From NCBI GenBank assembly GCA_024636575.1, contig JAGXGU010000132.1:1-7244 (forward strand): 7,244 nt of DNA, written 5' to 3'. The position numbers and the translations under genes are program-made. The notes below the pieces were generated by a model. That model was given only the letters and a program-made list of their open reading frames with translations, was not told the origin of the DNA and searched no databases. The stretch is from Altererythrobacter sp. (GTDB lineage Bacteria > Pseudomonadota > Alphaproteobacteria > Sphingomonadales > Sphingomonadaceae). Positions 1 through 7,172 of this stretch are shown here, in pieces (position 1 is the first letter of the stretch; each line of letters opens with the position of its first letter).

Positions 1-1663
1 GGAGGTTACCTCCACCACCGGGGTCAAGGCGAAACTGGCTCGTCCGCTCGATTTCCTGGTAATCGCCGATCATAGCGACGGGCTGGGGGTCATGCGGCGG
101 ATCTACGATGCACCGCGCATCGCGATCCGCGATGCAACGCTGCGCCGCTGGTATGACATGATGCACGATTCCCCGCAGCAATCCGCGCGGGCCACGGCAG
201 AGCTGATTACCGCAGCAGGTGCGGGGACATTGCCCGAGGCAATGATGGATCCGGAGCGCAGGCAGGAAACCGCAACCGATATCTGGAATGCGCAGCTGCA
301 AGTGCTCGACCGCTATTACCAACCCGGCAAATTCACTCCGCTTGCTGGGTTCGAATACACCTATCAGCCGGATGGCAACAATCTTCACCGCGTGGTGATG
401 TTCCGCGACGGGATCGAGCGGACTTCGAAGGTCCTGCCTTACCCCGGCCTGACGGAAGAAATCGGCGGTTTGTTCGATTATATGGATGCCTATGAACAGG
501 CGACGGGCGGGCGGGTTCTTGCCATCCCGCATAATTCCAACCTGTCCAACGGGCTGATGTTCGAACTGACGGACGCCAGCGGCGGGCCGATGTCCGCGCG
601 GTACGCCCGGCGGCGCGCCATGCGCGAACCGGTGGTGGAGGCGACTCAGATCAAGGGCGACAGCGAAGCGCATCCGTTCCTGTCCCCCAATGATGAATTC
701 GCGGATTTCGGGAAGAAGGGCTGGGATATCGGCAATCTGACCCTGTCCCGCGCCAAGGCCGATCCGATGTATGCCGGCGAATACCTCCGCGAAGCATTGA
801 AGCGCGGGCTGTCGATCGAGGAACGAACCGGGGTCAATCCGTATAAATTCGGGATGATCGGATCAACCGACAGCCACACCTCGCTCGCAACCGGCGATGA
901 GGACAATTTCTTCGGCAAGCATACCGGGAATGAACCAAGCGCAGTGCGTGCCAACGCCCCGCAGAATCTGGGTACGCAGGTCGGCCGGTTCGGCTGGAAT
1001 TATCTCGCGGGCGGATATGCGGCCGTTTGGGCGCGGGCCAATACGCGGGCGGAGATTTTCGACGCTATGATGCGTCGCGAAGTCTATGCGACCACCGGGC
1101 CGCGCATGGTGGTGCGGTTTTTCGGCGGGTTCGATTTTGCCGACAACGCTTTCGATGGGGACTGGGTGCGCGCGGGCTACAAGACCGGTGTACCGATGGG
1201 CGGCGAACTGGCGGACGGCGGCAAGCCGCCGCGGTTCCTGGTGTCGGCGCTGAAGGATCCCGACGGCGCCCATCTCGACCGGGTGCAGATCATCAAGGGG
1301 TGGACCGAAGCGGACGGGACAGCGCGCGAAAAAATCTATGATGTGGCATGGTCTGACAGTGACAAACGCCGCCGGGTGAATGGCAGGGTCCCTGCAGTGG
1401 GCGATACGGTGGACCGCAAGACCGCGAGCTACACCAATTCCATTGGCGCGGCCGAATTGCGCACAGTCTGGACCGATCCCGATTACCGGGCGGGCCAGCG
1501 GGCGTTCTATTACGTCAGAGTGCTGGAAATCCCGACCCCGCGCTGGCCATTGTTCGACGCATTGCGCTTCGACATGACCCTCTCGCCGGAGGCAATGGAC
1601 GATGCCGTGGCGCAGGAACGGGCCTATAGCTCGCCGATCTGGATCGGACCTGCCGGGCGATGA
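1..1663 (+). CDS. DUF3604 domain protein (PHP-like metal-dependent hydrolase fold), 5'-partial
   Basis: The reading frame is already open at the left edge (first whole codon at base 2), so the first ATG at 92 is internal. About 553 codons are present. DUF3604 proteins are usually about 620-690 residues, so the missing part should carry the signal peptide and the first metal-binding HxH motif. Visible family hallmarks are a D-H pair in ADHSDGLG (bases 65-88), NNLHRVV (about 380-400), PHNSN (527-541), QIKGDSEAH (647-673), GSTDSH (860-877), ATTGPR followed by a FFGGFDF run (about 1088-1138), and SSPIW close to the C-terminus. The spaced His/Asp/Glu motifs fit a metal centre of the PHP/amidohydrolase type, and export to the periplasm is typical of the family. 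The substrate is unknown. The stop codon overlaps the start of the next gene (ATGA), so translation is probably coupled. Family assignment is strong; any enzymatic activity is inference. Confidence 0.9.
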   Translation, partial: EVTSTTGVKAKLARPLDFLVIADHSDGLGVMRRIYDAPRIAIRDATLRRWYDMMHDSPQQSARATAELITAAGAGTLPEAMMDPERRQETATDIWNAQLQVLDRYYQPGKFTPLAGFEYTYQPDGNNLHRVVMFRDGIERTSKVLPYPGLTEEIGGLFDYMDAYEQATGGRVLAIPHNSNLSNGLMFELTDASGGPMSARYARRRAMREPVVEATQIKGDSEAHPFLSPNDEFADFGKKGWDIGNLTLSRAKADPMYAGEYLREALKRGLSIEERTGVNPYKFGMIGSTDSHTSLATGDEDNFFGKHTGNEPSAVRANAPQNLGTQVGRFGWNYLAGGYAAVWARANTRAEIFDAMMRREVYATTGPRMVVRFFGGFDFADNAFDGDWVRAGYKTGVPMGGELADGGKPPRFLVSALKDPDGAHLDRVQIIKGWTEADGTAREKIYDVAWSDSDKRRRVNGRVPAVGDTVDRKTASYTNSIGAAELRTVWTDPDYRAGQRAFYYVRVLEIPTPRWPLFDALRFDMTLSPEAMDDAVAQERAYSSPIWIGPAGR

Positions 1664-2451
1664 CTCTGCCCGCCTGGACCCGCGAGCCGATCGTTCATTT
1701 TCTGGCCGCGGCGACGGCGCTGTTCCTCTATTTCGGCTGGGTGGGCGAGCCTGCCGATCCGGCCAGCCGGGCGATCACGGTAACGCGGGAAGACCGGGCG
1801 GCGCTGGCGCTGCAATGGGAACGCACCATGCAGCGCCCGCCGACCGATGCCGAGCTGGATAGTATGGTCGAGACATTCCTGCGCGAGGAAGTGCTCTACC
1901 GCGAGGCGATCCGCCTCGGGCTGGACCGCGATGATCCCGTGGTGCGCAAACGGCTGTCGAACAAGATGGATTATCTGGCGGCCAGCATGGCGGAAACGGC
2001 AGCTGTGTCCGATTCCGCGCTGGCAGACTGGCTGGCGGCGCACCCGGAACGCTTCACCCCGGATGTGCGCTACAGTTTCGACCAGCTCTATTTCGCCGAA
2101 CGCGCAGCGGCCGAGGCAGCGCTTGCTGGCGGTAGCACAATCGGGGAGGCGATCTCCCTGCCCGCTTCATTCGAAAATGCGGACAGGAACAGGATTGAAG
2201 GGCGGCTGGGCCAGGCTTTCACCGCGGCGCTGGATGATCTTGAACCGTCTCAACGCTGGGCCGGTCCGGTGGCATCGGGATTTGGTTGGCATCTGGTGCG
2301 GTTGCGTGGCCGGGTGGTCGGTACTCCGCCTGAATTAACCGACATACGCGACCAGGTGGAGGCTGACTGGCGCAGCAGCACAGAGGCGCAGCGGCGCAAG
2401 GATGCCTATCAATTGCTGCGCAGTGCCTATCAGGTGAGCGTAGAGAAATGA
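1660..2451 (+). CDS. Membrane-anchored parvulin/PpiC-like peptidylprolyl isomerase family protein
   Basis: 263 residues. One hydrophobic segment at about residues 10-28 should act as an uncleaved anchor, leaving the rest in the periplasm. Residues 62-106 form a charged helical region of the SurA_N/PpiC type (LDSMVETFLREEVLYREA, then a segment rich in R, K and D). A parvulin-like fold follows: VRYSFDQLYF (136-145), a linker, then GPVASGFGWHLVRL (202-215), which matches the last strand of parvulins with its conserved His (H211). The core differs from active parvulins: the first-strand His of the usual SHIL-type motif is Ser/Phe here, and the G-D-L-G stretch is not clear. It may therefore be a chaperone-like holdase rather than an efficient isomerase. 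The ATG overlaps the upstream stop by 4 nt and lacks a strong Shine-Dalgarno, which fits translational coupling. Its last bases in turn overlap the HupE/UreJ start. A role in folding the DUF3604 protein or the HupE partner is inference. Confidence 0.82.
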   Translation: MTLPAWTREPIVHFLAAATALFLYFGWVGEPADPASRAITVTREDRAALALQWERTMQRPPTDAELDSMVETFLREEVLYREAIRLGLDRDDPVVRKRLSNKMDYLAASMAETAAVSDSALADWLAAHPERFTPDVRYSFDQLYFAERAAAEAALAGGSTIGEAISLPASFENADRNRIEGRLGQAFTAALDDLEPSQRWAGPVASGFGWHLVRLRGRVVGTPPELTDIRDQVEADWRSSTEAQRRKDAYQLLRSAYQVSVEK

Positions 2452-3434
2452 GGTTGCTGGCCAGCCTGCTGGCGCTGATGGTGCTATTGTATCTGCCCGG
2501 CGCGGCCCGCGCCGACGAATTGCGGCCCGGCTATCTGGAAATGAGCGAGCAGCGCGCCGGGGATTGGCGGATCGCATGGAAGCTGCCCCTGTCCCAGCCG
2601 CCCACCGGGGATATCGCCGTGCCCCAATTGCCCGAAAATTGCCGCTATTCCGGGCAGGTCAGGCAGGGTTTTGTCGGCGGGGTGATACTCGGCGATGCGC
2701 AGGTTCGGTGCGGCGGCAGTGTGGCGGGCGGGACCATTGGCGTCCCTGCACTGTCCGGCCCCGGCGATATGCTGGTCCGCCTCGCGCCGCTCGACCAACC
2801 AGTGCAGCTTCACCGCCTGACCGGAACTCAGCCCGCCGCCACAATCACCGGCCCGGCCAGCACGTGGCAGGTTCTGGGCAGCTATTTCATGATCGGGGTG
2901 GACCATATCCTGACCGGCTGGGACCATTTGCTGTTCGTCATCGCGCTGGTCCTGCTGCTGCGGCGCCCGCGCGCGGTGGTAATGGCGGCAACCGCGTTCA
3001 CGCTGGCCCATTCGCTGACGCTGGCGGGCGCCGCATTGGGGTTCCTGGCCATGCCGCAGCGACCGGTGGAGGCGCTGATCGCGCTTTCCATAGTCTTTCT
3101 GGCGGTCGAGATCCTGCGCAAACCCCGGGGCCCAGCCAGCCTGACATTGCGGTTCCCCTGGGTAATCGCCCTGCTGTTCGGCTTGTTGCACGGATTCGGA
3201 TTTGCCGGGGCACTGGGCGCGATAGGCCTGCCCGAAGGGGACATCGTGCCCGCACTGCTGGCATTCAATGTCGGGGTGGAAGCAGGGCAATTATGCGTCA
3301 TCATCGCTGTGCTGGCGGCACTGGCCGGCGCGCGCAAAATGGCCCAGGGCGCTGTGCAGCCCGCTGTCCGCTTTGCCGCTTATGCAATCGGCATCACGGG
3401 GGCATATTGGCTGGTGGACCGGATCGTCATTTGA
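2448..3434 (+). CDS. HupE/UreJ family membrane protein with periplasmic N-terminal domain
   Basis: 328 residues. A signal peptide (residues 1 to about 22, ending in PGAARA) leads into a soluble, beta-rich-looking domain (about 24-140) with two cysteines (C65, C88) that could form a disulfide in the periplasm. The C-terminal half (about 143-325) has around six membrane segments and carries the HupE/UreJ_2 pattern: GVDHILTGWDHLLF (150-163), FTLAHSLTL (184-192), LLHGFGFAGAL (246-256) and FNVGVEAGQL (273-282). Membrane histidines H153, H160, H188 and H248 with D152 and D159 could bind a metal. Classical HupE and UreJ are linked to nickel uptake for hydrogenase and urease, but neither enzyme is encoded here, so nickel is only one possibility. 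The start overlaps the preceding stop (ATGA), making this the last gene of a coupled trio. It converges on the ATPase gene with 45 bp between the two stops. Confidence 0.88.
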   Translation: MRLLASLLALMVLLYLPGAARADELRPGYLEMSEQRAGDWRIAWKLPLSQPPTGDIAVPQLPENCRYSGQVRQGFVGGVILGDAQVRCGGSVAGGTIGVPALSGPGDMLVRLAPLDQPVQLHRLTGTQPAATITGPASTWQVLGSYFMIGVDHILTGWDHLLFVIALVLLLRRPRAVVMAATAFTLAHSLTLAGAALGFLAMPQRPVEALIALSIVFLAVEILRKPRGPASLTLRFPWVIALLFGLLHGFGFAGALGAIGLPEGDIVPALLAFNVGVEAGQLCVIIAVLAALAGARKMAQGAVQPAVRFAAYAIGITGAYWLVDRIVI

Positions 3435-3443
3435 TCGATCAGG
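3419..3443 (+). terminator. Weak hairpin at the convergent 3' ends
   Basis: An imperfect 8-bp stem (3419-3426 with 3436-3443, one G-A mismatch) closes a 9-nt loop and spans the HupE/UreJ stop codon. A run of four T lies seven bases downstream (3450-3453). It overlaps a perfect 10-bp palindrome, TGATCGATCA, at 3432-3441. This could act as a weak terminator for the + strand block. The stem overlaps coding sequence and the T-run is short and distant, so this is only a candidate. I see no better terminator for either strand in the spacer. Confidence 0.2.
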
Positions 3444-3479
3444 GCGCTGTTTTGCGGGGAGATATCCGGATGCAGGTGG

Positions 3480-6110
3480 TCACATGGCCCGGCTCGGGGC
3501 ATAGCCTTGCCGCTCATCGCCGAACCAGCGCCGTTCCGCAAAGGGCTTGATGCGTTCGAGCATGATCAGCACACAGATGCCGGTGCCGATTGCTACGCCG
3601 CCCAGCACGGGGTTCAGCATGTCGAACTTCAGGAATGCACGGGCCGGGGCCACCGTCAAGATCAGCGCCGTCACCGAAGACACGATCCCCACCACGATCA
3701 GAAGCGCCCGGTTCTTCCCTGAAAACGCCTCCGCGAAGGAGGCACTGAAGGAACGGTTGACCAGGATCAGCGCAAGGATCGCCGCGATCAGGGCGAAAAA
3801 GTTCAGGGCGCGCCACTGCCCTTCAGGCAACTGCCAATATAAGGCCCCGAGATAAACGGCCGCCAGCAGGGAAAGCACCAGGGCGCCCTGAAACAGGCTC
3901 CAGATGATCATCGGGATCGAGAACATCGGCTGGGCCGGATCGCGCGGCTTGCGCGACATCGCATTTTCTTCTGCCGGTTCCGCCTCGAACACCAACGCGC
4001 ACACCGGGTCGATCACCATTTCCAGCAAGGCAATATGGATTGGCCCGAACAATAGAGGCTGCCCGAACAGGAGCGGCATGAGGGTCAATCCGGCTATCGG
4101 TACATGGACAGCAAAGATGAACGCCATCGCCTTGCGGATATTGTCATAGATACGGCGCCCCAATGCGATGGTCCGGACGATCGAATCGAAATCATCCTCC
4201 AGCAGCACGATGGACGATGCCTCCCTCGCCACATCGGTACCGCGCTTGCCCATGGCGATCCCGATATGCGCGGCTTTCAGCGAGGGGGCATCGTTTACCC
4301 CGTCACCGGTCATCGCGACCACTTCGCCGCCTGCCTTGAATGCGGTGACGATGCGTAATTTCTGTTCCGGCATGATCCGAGCAAATACGCTGACATGGCA
4401 GAGCCGTTCGGCGAGCGCATCATCATCGAGCGCATCCAGTTCCTCGCCGGTCAGGACATCGCCGTCCTCTATGCCCGCAGCATCGGCAATTGCACTGGCG
4501 GTTACCGCATAATCGCCGGTGATCATGACCACCCTGATGCCGGCAGTGCGGCATTGCGCGATGGCATCAGGCACGGATTCGCGCAGCGGATCGGCCAAGC
4601 CTATCAGACCGATGAAGGCGAAATCGTGATCTTCCAATCCGGCGTCAGGGGACGGATCGACCGCCTGGCTGGAGGCGACACCCAGAACCCGGATTCCACG
4701 ATGCGCCATGGCATCGGCGGCATCGGTCAATGCGCGCAATTCCTCCCCTTCAAGCCCGCACAGGCCGGCTACGGATTCCGGCGCGCCTTTCACCGCAATC
4801 ACCGATTGTCCCGAAGCGCCGGTTTCCCGCCAATGGTTGGACATCACCCGCAATTCAGGCTGGAAGCCGTGCTCGCTTGACAGGGCAAGGCCGGGACCAG
4901 CGGCAATTCCGCTCTCCTCGGCGCAGCGATGGATCGCCTGGTCCATCGGATCAACCGCTACCGCCGGGCTGGCGAGCAAGGCGAATTCCAAAATCTTTGC
5001 TGGCGGGCCGGCAATCTGGGCATCCGGGCCAAGCGTCACCTCGCCGCCTGATGGCGCCCACAGGCGCACCACCGCCATCCGGTTCTGGGTCAGTGTACCC
5101 GTCTTGTCGGTGCACAGCACAGTGGTCGCGCCCAGCGTTTCTATGGCAGCGGCCCGGCGGGTGAGAACCCCTGCCTGCCCGATCCGCCAGGCACCCATTG
5201 CCATGAATACCGTCAGCACGACCGGGAATTCCTCCGGCAGCATGGTCATGGCGGTAGTGATCCCGGCCAGAATGGCATCGATCCAGTCGCCCCGGGTCAG
5301 GCCGTATAGCAGCACCACCGCACCGGCGACCGCAGCGCCTGCCAGCGCGCTGAGGCGGACGATCCGGGCGGTTTCCTTGCGCAGGCGCGGCGCTTGGGTG
5401 TCGAGCGATGCGAGTGACCTGCCGATCCGGCCAATCTCGCTATGTCCGCCGGTGGCGACAACGCGGGCCAGGCCGTGTCCGCGGGCGATCATCGAACCGG
5501 AAAAGACAAAGGGCTGATCCTCCCCGCCCGGGCGCGGCGGCGCCCCAGCATCGGGCTGCTGCGCCGATGCTTTTTTGCGAACGCTGAGCGATTCCCCGGT
5601 GATCAGGGATTCGTCCGCATGCAGATCATCCGCCTGCAGCAATTGCGCATCGGCCGCCACCCGGTCGCCGGCCTCCAGCACCAACAGGTCGCCGCGCACC
5701 ACATCGCGCCCGGCAATGCGCTGCTGCTGTCCGTCTCTGATCACCAGTGCACGCGGGGCCGAAAGATCGCGCAGCGCCTCCAGAACATGTTCCGTCCGGG
5801 TTTCCTGGATTGCGGTAATGGCAACCGAGAAGGTCGCAAAACCAAGCAGGATCAGGGCTTCCGCGTGATCACCCAGAATGAAATAGACGACGCCGCCCCC
5901 CAGCAGCAGCGCAAGCATCGGCTCGCGCAGTACCTCGCCGATGATGCGCAATGTGCTGCGCTGGGTCGTCTGCGGTAACAGATTGGGGCCTTCGGCAGCC
6001 AGCCGCCGCGCGGCTTCGGCGGTGCTCAGCCCCTCGCCGATGCCGCCGGGATTGTCCGTTCCGCTGCCTTGGCTCGCAACGGCTTCATTAATGGCTGGAG
6101 TTTGCACCAT
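3480..6110 (-). CDS. P-type (HAD-IC) cation-transporting ATPase, substrate unassigned
   Basis: 876 residues, full length for a P2-like ATPase, in the inner membrane. Domains in order: N-terminal cation-ATPase segment (about 27-50, LSTAEAARRL), M1-M2 (about 56-101), actuator domain with TGES (171-174), M3-M4 (about 252-306) with PEEFP (292-296), phosphorylation motif DKTGT (335-339, phospho-Asp D335), nucleotide domain with KGAPE (441-445), DPLR (507-510), TGD (531-533), hinge motif TGDGVNDAP (601-609), and a C-terminal M5-M10 domain (about 661-855). All catalytic motifs are intact, so it should be an active ion pump. The ion site is not that of SERCA-type Ca2+ pumps: M4 reads PEEFP rather than PEGLP, M5 has H669 where SERCA has Asn768, and M6 reads EMVIDPVC (697-704). 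D701 aligns by eye with SERCA Asp800. An automated call of calcium pump would be plausible but unproven. The ATG lies 3 nt after the antiporter stop with only a weak upstream G-rich stretch, so it is probably cotranscribed and coupled. Confidence 0.93.
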   Translation of the reverse strand: MVQTPAINEAVASQGSGTDNPGGIGEGLSTAEAARRLAAEGPNLLPQTTQRSTLRIIGEVLREPMLALLLGGGVVYFILGDHAEALILLGFATFSVAITAIQETRTEHVLEALRDLSAPRALVIRDGQQQRIAGRDVVRGDLLVLEAGDRVAADAQLLQADDLHADESLITGESLSVRKKASAQQPDAGAPPRPGGEDQPFVFSGSMIARGHGLARVVATGGHSEIGRIGRSLASLDTQAPRLRKETARIVRLSALAGAAVAGAVVLLYGLTRGDWIDAILAGITTAMTMLPEEFPVVLTVFMAMGAWRIGQAGVLTRRAAAIETLGATTVLCTDKTGTLTQNRMAVVRLWAPSGGEVTLGPDAQIAGPPAKILEFALLASPAVAVDPMDQAIHRCAEESGIAAGPGLALSSEHGFQPELRVMSNHWRETGASGQSVIAVKGAPESVAGLCGLEGEELRALTDAADAMAHRGIRVLGVASSQAVDPSPDAGLEDHDFAFIGLIGLADPLRESVPDAIAQCRTAGIRVVMITGDYAVTASAIADAAGIEDGDVLTGEELDALDDDALAERLCHVSVFARIMPEQKLRIVTAFKAGGEVVAMTGDGVNDAPSLKAAHIGIAMGKRGTDVAREASSIVLLEDDFDSIVRTIALGRRIYDNIRKAMAFIFAVHVPIAGLTLMPLLFGQPLLFGPIHIALLEMVIDPVCALVFEAEPAEENAMSRKPRDPAQPMFSIPMIIWSLFQGALVLSLLAAVYLGALYWQLPEGQWRALNFFALIAAILALILVNRSFSASFAEAFSGKNRALLIVVGIVSSVTALILTVAPARAFLKFDMLNPVLGGVAIGTGICVLIMLERIKPFAERRWFGDERQGYAPSRAM

Positions 6111-6113
6111 CGT

Positions 6114-7124
6114 CTATTGCCCGATCAGGAAGGTTGCATAAGCGCTGAACAGATAGACCACAAGCAGCGACATGCTGATCCAGCTAACCGTGCCCATCAC
6201 CTTGGAATCCGGCCGAAACAGCAACGCGACGATGAATATCCCGGACATGATTACCGCGGCAAAGGCAGTCACCGCATGGGCAGGGGATACCGACGCCAGC
6301 AGCGATCCCTTCTGATACAGGATATCGTCGATCGCCAGGATCAGCACGTCGAACAGATTGCTGCCAAGCAGACCGCCGATCGCCATATCCACCAACCGAT
6401 AGCGAAGCGCACTGATCGCCACCACCAGTTCGGGGACCGAAGTGGATGCAGCGATCAGCAGCGTCCCGACAAAAGTTGTCTGCCAGTCCATCACTTCGGC
6501 GATTTCCAGACCGACAAATGGCAGCCATATGCCTGCCAGGATCACCGCCCCGGCGGCGGCGGCATACCGGACAGCGGCTCTTTTCAACACTGCGCTGGAG
6601 CGCCAGTCGGCTTCCATTTCGTTCACGTTGCTGCGGCGCTGGTAATCGAACCCCGCACGCATCGCCACCAGGTAGAGCGCGATCAGGATCGGGCTGAAAA
6701 TGCTGATGTGGAATATCCTGAAATCCATCCCGGCATTGTTGAGCAGGATGATCGCACCAACCGTTCCGATCAGGATCGTGCCGAATCCGGCGGTCAGGAC
6801 ATGACCTTGGTCGATTTGCCGGAACAGTGGTTCGGGCCGGCTGAATTCGTCCAGCAGGACCAGCAACAATAGGTTGAAGATGCAGCTGCCCAGCGCATCG
6901 GCCACTGCGATGTTCGGGGCATCGGCCAGAGTGACCGCGCTGATCCCGGTGGTCAGTTCCGGCAGGGAGGTAGCGGTTGCCAGCAGGATCACTCCGATCC
7001 AGGTCATGGAAACGCCGGTTTCGCGGGCAATCTTCTCGCTGCTGCGGACCAGGACAGGGCCGGCCACCGCGATGACCAATGTGCACAGACCAAGCTTCAA
7101 CCAAGGCAGGATGATTTCAAGCAA
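6114..7124 (-). CDS. Na+/Ca2+ exchanger-like (CaCA family) antiporter
   Basis: 336 residues from the chosen start, with about ten membrane segments in two inverted halves, as in the CaCA family (YrbG/NCX_Mj-like). The two alpha repeats are clear: GVILLATATSLPEL followed by GSCIFN (about residues 44-57 and 79-84), and GTLLIAASTSVPEL followed by GSNLFD (about 220-233 and 254-259). The Glu in each T-S-x-P-E motif (about E56 and E232) is the expected cation ligand. A hydrophilic loop (about 160-180, rich in R, N, E and D) separates the halves. The first repeat has Cys where the second has Asn (GSC versus GSN). The likely role is cation extrusion across the inner membrane driven by Na+ or H+; Ca2+ is the default guess. 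The start is TTG at 7124-7122, chosen because GGGAG sits 6 nt upstream. A TTG seven codons earlier (7145) has no ribosome binding site. It is the first gene of a two-gene unit with the ATPase. Confidence 0.9.
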   Translation of the reverse strand: MLEIILPWLKLGLCTLVIAVAGPVLVRSSEKIARETGVSMTWIGVILLATATSLPELTTGISAVTLADAPNIAVADALGSCIFNLLLLVLLDEFSRPEPLFRQIDQGHVLTAGFGTILIGTVGAIILLNNAGMDFRIFHISIFSPILIALYLVAMRAGFDYQRRSNVNEMEADWRSSAVLKRAAVRYAAAAGAVILAGIWLPFVGLEIAEVMDWQTTFVGTLLIAASTSVPELVVAISALRYRLVDMAIGGLLGSNLFDVLILAIDDILYQKGSLLASVSPAHAVTAFAAVIMSGIFIVALLFRPDSKVMGTVSWISMSLLVVYLFSAYATFLIGQ

Positions 7125-7130
7125 TGCAGG

Positions 7131-7135
7131 CTCCC
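7131..7135 (-). promoter_or_regulatory. Ribosome binding site for the antiporter
   Basis: GGGAG on the minus strand lies 6 nt before the TTG at 7124. It is the only good Shine-Dalgarno match near the N-terminus and decides the start in favour of the shorter protein. The frame is closed upstream by TAA at 7173-7175, and no ATG or GTG lies between. Confidence 0.55.
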
Positions 7136-7152
7136 AGCCCCGCAACGCTAGG

Positions 7153-7172
7153 CGCGGTTCAGATTTGCCGCG
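7153..7172. repeat. Small inverted repeat in the antiporter leader
   Basis: CGCGG (7153-7157) and CCGCG (7168-7172) are perfect inverted 5-mers separated by 10 bases, lying upstream of the antiporter start. On the minus strand this could form a small hairpin just after the TAA at 7173-7175, either as an operator or a weak upstream terminator. There is no T-run, and a 5-bp GC match may be chance in GC-rich DNA. Confidence 0.2.

Noticed and set aside
92..94. ATG at 92 as the start of the DUF3604 gene
   Set aside because: The frame is open from base 2, and the upstream residues contain a conserved family D-H motif (ADHSDGLG), so the gene begins outside the window.
2484..3290. Long open frame antisense to the HupE/UreJ gene (268 codons)
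   Set aside because: It is Gln-, Gly- and Arg-rich with no recognisable domain and lies wholly opposite a gene with clear membrane motifs. It is typical of shadow frames in GC-rich DNA.
3464..3471. ATCCGGAT palindrome in the convergent spacer
   Set aside because: It is only 8 bp with no loop or T-run and is expected by chance in this composition.
2564..3550. 328-codon frame on the + strand, shifted relative to HupE/UreJ
   Set aside because: The translation is Arg/Gly/Ala/Pro-rich low complexity with no hydrophobic segments or motifs. It runs past the HupE stop into the 3' end of the convergent ATPase gene, and the true frame has signal peptide and family motifs.
4708..5517. 269-codon + strand frame opposite the P-type ATPase
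   Set aside because: It is Ser/Ala/Arg/Pro-biased with no domain, and the minus-strand ATPase frame is intact across it with DKTGT, TGES and other motifs.
6069..6872. 267-codon + strand frame opposite the antiporter
   Set aside because: It is rich in His, Gln, Asp and Arg, as expected for the complement of hydrophobic membrane codons. The antiporter frame has both alpha repeats.
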